Part shown: positions 24,335 through 36,300 of the stretch, in pieces | How positions within the stretch are numbered: the first letter of the stretch is position 1 | How the letters are laid out: each line of letters opens with the position of its first letter | Assembly: GCF_902459465.1 (NCBI RefSeq) | Contig: NC_047071.1 | Coordinates: 11,552,385 to 11,616,384 of the forward strand | Source: Asterias rubens | Taxonomy: Eukaryota > Echinodermata > Asteroidea > Forcipulatida > Asteriidae | Direction of reading: 5' to 3' | DNA: 64,000 nt | The notes under the pieces: model-generated | Told to the model about the DNA's origin: nothing | Database searches by the model: none | What the model saw: only the letters and a program-made list of their open reading frames with translations | Position numbers and translations under genes: made by a program

Positions 24335-27300
24335 CTAGGTGTCGTTCGTTGTCATTGTCATTGGCAAGTAAATAGCCCTACATTTGTAAGCTATAATTAT
24401 GGCTCAAAAAGAACGTCAACTACATTGTGTAAACTTGTTACATTCTCTCACTACATGTTAAACTTGTTTACAGACTGGTAACTCTAACATACACGAGCCG
24501 AGAATATATTTCACAGTTTTTAGAGCTTTTGTTCATTTTGTCAAGAACTTTGAAGTTAACTTGCGTCTGCTGCCGAATTATGGCGATTCTGAAAGTCACC
24601 CTTTTCGTAAACTTCTGGTTTGAAATTTAACTAAGAGATACAAGTGTCTACTTACTTGTTGTATAGCACGATATCCGGTTTCCATATCTCATTGGATGGA
24701 ACAGTCACCTCCGAGATGTTGTAGAATTCACGCGGGTTCCACTGTAGGTTCTCGTCTCTCCATTGCTGTAATGGAACACATTTGTTTTACATATTTAACT
24801 CATGACAACAAATAAAACAAAAGTGAGGATGGGCGTAATTTCACAATTCCCATCTGACACTGCGCCATCACCACACAACGCCCTCCTAATCCCCCTCCGT
24901 CCCTCCCTAACTCACGCCCATACACCAACTTTTCGAAACATCCTCCGAAAACGTCCCTTCGCCTGACCAAACCATCTATCCAAGAGTTATGCATACAGGC
25001 CGAATACTGTTTGTTTACGAGCTATTTTAAAGCCATTGGACACTTTTGGTACAGACAAAAAATTAAAAGTTTTTTACATAATATACAGGGTTTACAGAAG
25101 GTAATGGTGAAAGACTTCTCTTGAAATATTATTCCATGAAATGCTTTATGAGAAAACATTAAAACAATCCGTAATTCTCGATGTCGAGAATTACGAATTT
25201 ATTTTAAACACAGTCATGTCATGACACGGCGAAACGTGCGGAAACAATTGGATGGGTTTTCCCGTTATTTTCTCCCGACTCCGACGACCGATTGAGCCTA
25301 AATTTTCACAGGTTTGTTATTTTATATATAAGTTGTGATACACGAAATGTGGGCCTTGGCTTTAAACAAAATTTATAACATTAAACTAAACAGTCATCAT
25401 CCAGACTTCTACAATACGTCTACTTACTTGGTATAACCAAACGCTTATGGTCATAATCTGATTTTCCTCATCCTGCGAAAAACAACAACAAGCAAACACA
25501 ATTAATAATGTTGGGCGACCACACCCACAAATTTCGAACCACATGTTGGTGGCATCTTTCATTCTTACACTCAGCGGGGTGACTCTTTCCCCAATTCGGA
25601 TTTATGTTGATAACAATTAGGTTCCGTATCTCTTTTTACTCACGATACACCATTTAGTGAGTTATCATTGATTAATCGATTACTAAAAGCAATGTTTCGA
25701 TCAATAGTTGCATTTTAACAATACTTACCGTAATTACGCACGGGTAATTTTAAAGAAATTGTAGTCAAAGTTTGTACAAAGCACGTGTAATATTGTCAAA
25801 ACACGGCCGCAGGGCCAGGCTAGCAAGAGTCGAATCTAAAGCTGAGGCCAAGGTTTCGAAAAGGACCTACGTAAACAATAAAAATTCACTTGATAAGTCT
25901 ACCGCCACCTAGCGTTCCAAAGTTTTCCATGGACCAAAATAATATGTTGTGTTCTTTACCATATCGACAATCTCCACAAGTGTCATGTCCATCAATACAT
26001 TGACGACGTCTCGGTGGTTTTTGACGGGCCGGACGAGAGGGTAGTAATTCTTCATCAGATGGGTCACTAACTTAAATTCCTCCGGTTCCATCGAGAAATG
26101 ACCTGAACATAAAAACAAAGAGAATCGTTTACGTAATCATGACGTCAAGAAATTAGCATTGTTCACACGAAATAAGGCGAGTGTTTTTCGTGCTTGACAA
26201 TTGTACTTATTTAGTCGTATTATAAATACCATTTTTTTGGGGGGGGGCGCTTCAAGTTGAGTTACTTGAAGCAGGATTTACAGGAAGCTGTTTCAACTTT
26301 TTTCAACTTTCAATTTATGGAAAATACCCGAAAAAAATTCTGATGTGGCTGCGTAAGCCTACATCATCTAGTATTTAATAAAAATCGTGAACCTACTACA
26401 ACAGGGCTAATCTTTAATGATTGAACATTGTTCTTTCCTCACAGCGCAAAGGGCACTCTGTTTTTCTGTCATACTGGAACTCAAAGGGAAACAAGAAGGC
26501 AGCCCAAAAGTGTGCTTTGAAGACATCTAAAGATGAATCCCCATAGAAACCAGTAAGTACGTACAACTTTTAATATCCATTTTCCTTTTTCGACGTTTTG
26601 GTGTTTTCCCCCTTCTTTATGACTGATTGACATTCCAAGCGTAACGTCGTATTTTTGAGGAACTGAGCCAATGTCCGACATTCTGTCCCCAGGAGATTCG
26701 GTACCCCATTATGGCTAACGTACTGTGCACAAACGTCTTCTGAGAGCGCCCTCTGTTGAATCATACTCCTCCAGCCCATTTTAATTTCCAACATGAGGAA
26801 CAGAATCTCCGTGGGAGTGTTTTAGCTTCTTCTTCTTTTTGCCGATCGACGGAAGTACGAGAAACGGTTACTTACTCCGCTTTGGCTGCGTAAAATGTCA
26901 CTCGTCAATAAAATCGTGGACCTCGCTGCAGGGCTATCAATCCCTCCCGTGTATTAGTGTCTTCCAACATGGTTTATAGAAAACTGTTAGTTTTGTATAA
27001 CGTGGCATAGGGATAAGATCCAATGGAATATGCATGCCTTCTCTGTATTAGATTTGTTGATAATCGAATTCCTCAGTGCTTTCGTCGATATTCAAATGAA
27101 TGTTTACTGACTAACACATTGGGATAAACACTTGTTGGATTGTTTACTCAGTTATTCTTGTCTATTTGTGTGGATAATGAATTGCCCCATAGCCTGGCTA
27201 ACAACCAAAATCGTAATGACAAAAATATAAACATGAAATGTGGAAATTTATCATCAATAACAAACTATACGTATGTATTTCGTTTGCGGTAACACCATGT

Positions 27301-30300
27301 GTGTATCTACTTGCCAGGTAAAGTTTGTTCTTAGAGAACCGTCTTGCTTTATTCTACTGCCGAGGAGTAGATAATCGGGGGTTCGGGAGACTTCTCAGTT
27401 CTGAAAAGAACTGTCCTGCTTTTAACTATTACCAAGGTGGATGGTATAGAAAATAGACTTGGAATACTACTTTAGCTTATAGGATCGTCATTAACTGTAC
27501 TACACGGAGTCAGTTCTGAATTGGTCTCAACGTTTCGACTAGCTTGCTCTAGTCATCGTCAGGAAATGTTACCATCGACTCCCATTTCGGAAAATATTTA
27601 CAGCTCAAAATCGTTTCCCAAGACTTCTCCAAAGCTTGCCTGTCCACTTACGATACACCTGCAGGTACCTGATCCCAAGGGGTTCTCATTTCTAAGGTGA
27701 CAACACATTTTATGTTTCCGTAAAACATTCGTCGCTCGTTATGACGCCCATTTTAGTAAAACAATATTTATCCCTATGCTTATATGAAATGAGTAGGGTA
27801 AATATTGCGTTTTTAGGAAGCTAAACACCCATTGTTTAGTACGTGGAAGTGTCGTGGCCGAGCGGTTAAGAGCACCGAATTCAAACCCTGGTGTTTCTGA
27901 TCAGCAGAGTGTGGGTTCGAATCCCCAGCCGTGACACTGTGTCCTTGAGCAAGACACTTAACCATTGCTTCGTCCTTCGGATGGGACGTAAAGCCGTTGG
28001 TCCCATGTGTTGTGTAACGCATGTAAAAGAACCCAGTGCACTTATCGAAAAGAGTAGGGGTTCGCCCCGGTGTTCCTGGTTGTGGCTGCCTAATGCGCCG
28101 TAGCACCTTGTAAACCCTTATAAGGTGCTAAATAATTGGGTCTCAGAATTCATCACTGCAATAACCTATCTTTCTGAAAGTTTGTATATACTCAGCGCCT
28201 TGAGTACCTTGTTTGGTAGATACGTGCGCTATATAAGACTTCGATATATATATATATATACTTTTAAATTGTGTTTATTTGCTCTTCTACAAACCGATGC
28301 ACTTTGTTCCTTCCATTTGGGTTCCACAAACTATTTCTCCCGAAAATAAATTCAGCCTAACACAGCCAGTGAATGCACGCAGCCTTTATATCAGGACATG
28401 TCTCTCTCACCCTGTAGTGTTTTGACGATGGGGTACCGTACACGTGATTAAAAATCACAGACAGTTGTTTTCCCCTCGTCTGTCAATGTTTATTGTTGAA
28501 TTTCCCTTCATTGCCGCCAACGAATTGATTTACCACGGCCCATTCGGGTACAACTCTAGTTTAAAGGCACTGGACACCTCTGTCAAAGACCAGTATTCTC
28601 ACTTGGTGTGTCACATCACAATTATGCGTACATTAACACATTCAAAATTTTGGCTCAATTATTGGTCAGTGAAACTGCAAGAAAATAATGAATTAGAAAA
28701 AAAACTTGTTGCACAAGCACTTGCAGATAAATGAGAAAGGCTCACGGCCTGAAGTCTTCCCCAGATTCAGGTATTTTTGTGAGAAATACCCTCTTTCTCA
28801 AGGAAGATCTACGTTTACTTCAGAGGGAGCCGTTGCTCACAGTGTTTTATACTGCCAACAGCTCTCATGTGCTCTTTACCAAGTAAATTTGTTTATTCTA
28901 ATTGATTTTGAGTGATTACCACTATTGTTCCTAGCGCCTTTAATGTCCCCTTTTGTCTAAGATGTTTGCCCGAACCATGCTGTAAAACTTTATGCATGTT
29001 GCGCAAAATAAACTCTCTTAAAGATAGCGTCGATTTGTTTTGTCTGCAAAGTACATAGCTTCAAGATTTGATTGTGAACGTTTTGTTCAATGTGTTCGAG
29101 CGGTGAGGTAGAATGCGCAATAATATGGGTTATTAACATTTCAGCAGTCACAATAAAAGAATTGTTCAATTAATTTTGAACGACCCCAGATTGATTTGGG
29201 ATATTGTTCAGTATTAATATTGAAGAACCCTGATTGTTTTAGGTCAAGTTTCATCGATTGACAGATATTAATTTTAAAGGAACACGTTGCCTTGGATCGG
29301 TCTACGAGTTGGTCTTTAAAAAGCGTTTGTAACCGTTTGTTATGAAATGCATATGGTTAGAAAGATGTTTTAAAAGTAGAATATAATGATCCACACAAGT
29401 ATCACTCAAAATTGCACGGTTTTCATTGTACGTCGCGAACTAACACGGTTGGGAGTCAACTTGACTCACATAAATGGCCGACCGTGTTAGTCGACAGGGT
29501 AAAAAGAAAACCACGCAATTTTGAGGCATATTTGTGAAGATCATTGTATTCTACTTTTACAACATCTTTCTGCCCATATGCATTTTATAACAGACGGTCA
29601 CAGAACGCTTTTCAAAACGACCAACTCGACCGATCCAAGGCAACTCGACCGATCCAAGGCAACTCGACCGATCCAAGGCAACGTGTTCCTTAATAAAAGG
29701 AGGGCATACAGTCTGATTACACGCGAGGGGTCTGTAGTTTATGTTTCATGCGTCAGGAGAATGGGTGAAAATTATGTACAATAACATTTAATTATGATTG
29801 TAATAATTATCAGAAATCAGCTGTTGCAATTGATTCGGTTTAAAATATTGTGTTCTCAATTGGACTCTTTCCAGAGGAAAAATAGCACATACAAATAAAT
29901 GTGTTATGAACACTTTATTACCAGTGTGTCTCCGAAACTAATTAAACAAAGATGAGTATTTAAAGGGTCTATGTACTTTTTGTAGGACAAAAAAACACAA
30001 TGTCCACAGATTTACATTAAACTTACACAGTTTAAAGATTATGATAGTAGAAATCTTCCCTGAAAATATTACATGCTGAGGTGCTGTAGTTTTTGAGAAA
30101 TGGTTGAAACAATGTCATGAAAATAATTTTCGTCTCAGTGATCATGAGACGAAAATTATTTTAGCGTGTAAAAACATTGTTTTACTCATTTCTCAAAAAC
30201 TACAGCACTTCAGCAAGTAACATTTTCAGGGAAAATTTTTACTATAATTATCTTCAAATGGTGTCAGTTAGTTTAATGTAAATCTGTGGACATTGTGTTT

Positions 30301-33300
30301 TGTGATACAAAAAGTACCCACATCGTACTTAAAGTTGGTTTATACTCTCAAAATTTCACATTCATCAGAATGGCAAAACGGTAGACACTTGCCTGGCTAT
30401 TTATTTATTTATTTATTTTTATTTTTTCAGTGTATTAAAAGGGGGTGTCTTCTCTTTCAAAGACAATAAGCCTGCCACTATGTGGGTTTTTTTTGTGTTT
30501 TTTTCTTCTTTTTTATATAATATGGAACATTCTGTAACCAAATACTTACTTGTAAATGTCACAATCGTACAATGAGAAAGGTTACAGTCGTCTGCACGCA
30601 TAAATTTCCCAAAATTGTTGTGCAAATTTTGTGTAACCTTACCATGAGCCCGGGACAAACCCCTTTTTCTGTAATTGCTCCCTGCATAAATGTTCAAACC
30701 GCCTTGCTGAGTTTCTGCATGAGATATGATGCGCATAATGACATTCACCCTAATGTGTTTAAAAACCCTTAGAGTGGCACTCCGGGGATGGAACAAAATG
30801 GTGTTCACGTTCCAGTGAATTTTGCTGTAATCTAATTTCGGTGTACACGTTATGATAATTATAGTTTTAACACATTTAGTTTAAAGTGGATTTTTGTTGT
30901 TGTTTTGGTTGTGTCTTTATGGCTGTACGCAAAGGAACATTGCAAAGTATGTGTATAAAATATTGGATTTGAGCATTGCACTGTGAGGTATCACTGGTTT
31001 GCGGTTTGTGTATCTACTCTTGTGTGTATCTACTTGCTGGGTAGATTAGGTTCTGTTGAGAAGACCGATTTACTCCACAATATGTCGGATACTGTTAGTT
31101 CACAAAGTGTCCTTAATTAAATCATGTTTTAAAAATCATTTTGGACTTTTTGTTGGCTTCGTGTTGGTGTGGACGCTGTGCGGTTAATTCTCAAAAGTAG
31201 TCTCGGTGAAATACAATTTATTAAATGTAACTTTTAGTAGGCCTATCTTCATTCAACATGGAGCGTCGTCAGGGCGACATTGAACGGGTGACAAAGAAAC
31301 AATTTTGTTTATGATAAGGAACTTTTAAAGAAGCCCGGTTCTTCACCCGGTTCTTTACAACGCCTCCAATAGCCACTGCTCCTTTAAGACCCAAAGGTCA
31401 CAGTCGCTCGAGCAGAAAATATCGACACCCTAGGGGAACGCCTTCCATTTTAAGACGCGGAACTATAAGACAGCCAAGTATCGAGTACATCTAGATGTAT
31501 TCGAATATACACTGATCACGCGTAATCGACTATTGCGGAATTCATTTTAGTTGGACATGTTGTATTCGGTTTGTAGTCGATACTTTTTCCGAGTCGAATA
31601 CAGGTATCGACTTCATTATGCACGACACGGAGTTTAATTCAGTATCACCTTGTGGGCAATTCACACCTGAGCCGACACTTTGAGGGCGGACCAAAAATAA
31701 AATAGTAAAGGCCGACAATTTTTCATTTTGTGATGGTTATCCGGATATTTTTGTTTCTTAAAGGCACTGGACACCTTTGGTAATTGTCAAAGAGCAGTAC
31801 TCCCACTTGGTGCATCCAAACATTTGCATATAACAACAAATCTGTGAAAATTTTGACTCAATTTGTCGTCGAATTTGCAAGAGAATAATGAAAGAGCGAA
31901 ACACCCTGGTTGCTAAAAAAAAATGAGCTTCCAGAAGCCTAAAAGAGGGCTGAATTATTTTAAAATTTGAGTGAGAAATTGCCTCATTCTCAATAACTAT
32001 AATTTTTTCATCAGAGGGAGCCGTTTCTCGCGCTGTTTACTTATCGACAGCTCTACACTGCTAACAATAATTTTGAGTATAAATTACCAACAGAGTACAG
32101 TACCTTTAAATGCAGTTGACACTATTGGTAATTACTCGAAATAGTTATAAGCATAATACCTTACTTTGTTAAGAGTAATGGAGAGCTGTTGGTAGTATCA
32201 AACATTGTGAGAAACGGCTCCGTCTGATGTAATGTAGTTTTCGAGAAAGAAGTTATTTTCCACGAATTTGATTTCGAGACCTCAGATTTTTAATTTTAGT
32301 TCTCAAACTCAAAGCATCTGAAGGCAGACAACTTCGTGTGACAAGGGTGTTTTTTTCTTTCATTATTATTTCGCAACTTCGACGACCAATTGAGCTCAAA
32401 TTTTCACAGGTTTGATATTTCATTTCATGCATATGTTGAGATACACGAAGTGAGAAGACTGGTCTTTGACAATTGCCAATGGTGTCCAGTGTCTTGAAGG
32501 TAGAATTTTACGGAAAATCATCTGTGTTTGGTCCTTGACATGAAACAAAGCCTGTGAAATTGTATACTATGGACTGTGCTACAGCTCAAACAGGTGTTTT
32601 TTCAATCAGTGTAAAAAGGGTTTTGTTTGGTCAATATTAAGATGACTCGCTGATGAAAAACCTCACTCCTTGCATCACCTTGGATGTTTCACAATAATCG
32701 TTCGAGTGGGATGTTTCTGTGATCGAAGCGTCTTGTGGCAATCAAATCTCTAACATTGTTGGCAAAGTCTATACCCACAATTATGTGTGGTCGTTGACAT
32801 TGTTTCAGATGTTTCCGAAGATCGGGAAAATGTATTCTAAATTGCCAGATTTGAAAGTACAACAATGTTAAATTTTGCACAATGCCCCCCCCCCCCCCGA
32901 AAAAAAAAATAGTATAAAAATAGTAATACAAAAACTTCACAAAATGTTTTCAAATAGCCCTGGAGAAGGTCTGACATAATATTGGCGAATTTTTGAGTGC
33001 TTTTGAATTGATGAACATACAACAACAATTGAACATATTTTGGAGTTAGCCATGCCAAATATTAATAATAATACAAACATGAATACAGTGTCCTAATGGT
33101 GTTGACATACTCAAGGGCCCTATAGTCAAACACTAAGCAGGTACAATTGTATAATCTGAAACTGAATTATAAGAGTGGGAGTAAAACAAATCGTTAAAAC
33201 ATTCAACATTTAAAGCCATTGGACACTTTCTGAACAGAACAAAAATTTAAAGTTCACAGATTTACAAATAAAACAGGGTTTACAGAAGGTAATGGTGAAA

Positions 33301-36300
33301 GACTTCCCTTGAAATATTATTCCATGAAATGCTTTACTTTTTGAGAAAACATTAAAACAGTTAGCAATTCTCGATTTCGAGAATAACGAATTTATTTTAA
33401 ACACATGTCATGACACGGCGCAACGTGTGGAAACAAGGGTGGGTTTTCCCGTTATTTTCTCGCGACTCCGATGACCGATTGAGCCTAAATTTTCACAGGT
33501 TTGTTATTTGGACAATACTGTTTACCGATGTTGTGCGATTGATTTCAATACTTCTTATTCGCAGTGTTTGTTTCACACAGGTGAAAATCCTCCTTTGTGC
33601 CTCAGCAGGCTTAATATTGTGGCCCCATTTCAATTTATAAATGTCACTGACAAAACTAATACATCTAAACCAATTGCCTCGCGTTTTAATTAAATAACTT
33701 GCCATTGGATGACTATGGTGAATATCACATTCAGACAGTTTGGTTTAGAGTTAATGTATTGGTTGACAGTTTGGATTAAAGGAACACGTTGTCCTGGATC
33801 GGTCGAGTTGGTCTTTGAAAAGCTTTTGTAACCGTTTGTTACAAAATGTATATGATTAGAAAGACATTTTAAAAGTAGAATATAATGGTCCACACAATTA
33901 TTTTCCTCGAAATTGCGTGGTTTCCTTTTACTGTGCGAACTTACACGGTCGGCCACGGCCATAAATGGCCGACAGTGTTAGTCGACGATGTAAAAGGCAA
34001 ACCACGCAACTTCGAGTGATACTTGTGTGGATCATTATATTCTACTTCTAAAAATGTCTTTCTAATCATATACATTTTATAAGAAACGGTTACAAACGCT
34101 TTTCAAAGACCAACTCGACCGATCCAAGGCAATGTTTCCTTTAACATGTCACAGTGACACTAAGGTAGCTCATGGCTCGCTTGAGTTCATGCTGTTGTAG
34201 TTGTGGCACTACTGCTTAAAAACTGACTTGGTAACGAGCATTGGAGAGCTGTTGATAGTATAAATCATTGCTCCCTCTGAAGTAGCATCGATTTTGAGAA
34301 AGAGGTGATTTCTCGCCATAAAAGACTTCTAGCCAGAAGTATTTTATTCTTATCTGAAAGCACACAAATTCGTCCAACAAGTGTTTTTTCTTTTTTTTTC
34401 TCATCATTTTCTCGCAACTTCGATGACCAACTTAGCTCAAATTTTCACAGGCTTGTTATTGTATGCTTGTACACGAAGTGGGAAGACTGGTCTTTGACAA
34501 TATTACCAAAGGTGTAGCTTCCCTTTAAACCGCTTGGCTACAGTGAGCCAATTGCGGGTGACATCTGCTAAACTGGATTAACGGGTTAAGTTTGCATGTT
34601 GACGTTATGGGGTAAACTGGTTAGAACAGTATACCATAATTGGTAAATGTTCACAAAACGATTACCATAAAAAAAATTACTTGGTGAGAAGCACCGCAGC
34701 GGTTGCTTTAGAAACTCGTTTTGAGAAAGAATTCCCTTCGTAGTTATCTGGGTTGGGTAATGTTCACCAACATTTTCTTTTCTTCTCTTAGGGTAGACGC
34801 TGTCAGGTTAATATTACACAGGTAACCTCTGATTGTGTCTGTCTTTTTGTGCTTATAATTGAGCATTAAGTTGGCAAAACAAAAATATCTATGACCCTGC
34901 CTTGAAGAAAAGGTCATGCTGGATCTGAAAATTAATCGTCGGAATTACATATAGGAACCCACGTTTAATGCATGATATTAATTATTATAAACCGAACATT
35001 CATAATGACAAAATGGTACCTCAATGCACTGTTACCGTGAAGCTTGTGGTTAAAACATTTATTCGTCCTCTACCTTTACCTTCCTGTTCTGATTCGTCGA
35101 CATACTCTTTCCCTGCCCCCCCCCCCCCTCCCCACCCTCTCTTAAATAGGTAGCACTCTGCCATCTGTCCTTGAGATTAATTTGTTCCGACCTTCGTCAG
35201 TGGTTTGTGTAGTCGAGAGTTAGTGTTTCATCCCGGCTGTACAATTTGCAATTTTTTCTGTTTGGGTTGTCGTATCTGTTGGTGCTGTTTGGTTTTTACC
35301 CATACACCGATGTGTGTTAGCACTGTATACTCAGCACTTTCCCGAGTCCTGTGAGAAAAAAATATCACAGCCATATTACTCGGTTGGGATTTGAACCCAC
35401 GACCGTTGCTATTCCAGAGCAATGTCTTACCAAGACTACCGAGACTGCCCGGTTGTTTTATTGTATACACGGACATGGGTAATTTGTGGCACCAGAACCT
35501 TTTGCGAAATCTTCAGAAATCATCAACTCTATATCTGATTCGTAGAGGTTTTAAAATAAAGGTGTTGAAAGACATCGGTGTGTTCAATCTCTGTTAAAGT
35601 TGTTGATGGGCCTTTAAAAAAATATATTTATATGAAGGCCTGGAGACAAAAATGAAGGGAATTGAATGTTATGCAAGTTTGGTTGAATGTTATGATCTGT
35701 AATGTTTGGGCCTATCTACTATTATGAGTAAGAAAATAATAAATTAATTCCGACGCTGTTTGTGCACAAAAATTTGTTTGTATTGGCATGTGATGGATTA
35801 CATAGGCATGTTTTTGGATTATAATAATAATATTAATAATAATAAATTCTTATAATATAGCGCATTTCACAATAACCGTTATAGAGTCGATTAAAGAAGA
35901 TGCTTCGATATCGTCATAAACACGTAAGTTTCAAAGATATCATTTTAATAATCTCATGGAACGAAAACAAAACGAACACAAAATAAATACAGTGAGACAA
36001 AACATGATAGCAGCAGACGAGGCGAACTTTAATCAATTTTGCCATTTTGTCATTCCACGCAACGTGAGAAATAATTTGATAACATGAATAAAATGTGAAA
36101 TAACTGACTTATCACAAAAAGCATAAACACAACAAATAACTGCATATACAATCCAAACAAGTCTTCACAAATCTACAAATAAAGCTTTCAACCAATGAAA
36201 CAATAAAAGTGACGATATCATTGTATATTGAAGTAACTGTAGATGAATGTATTCTTTGTAGGTGTTCAGTCTTATTTGGGACGACTAAACACGACCTCCA

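Noticed and set aside
27851-27937. Apparent tRNA-Leu/Ser gene
   Set aside because: The head has A and B boxes and a pairable stem, but it continues into a SINE body shared with other copies.
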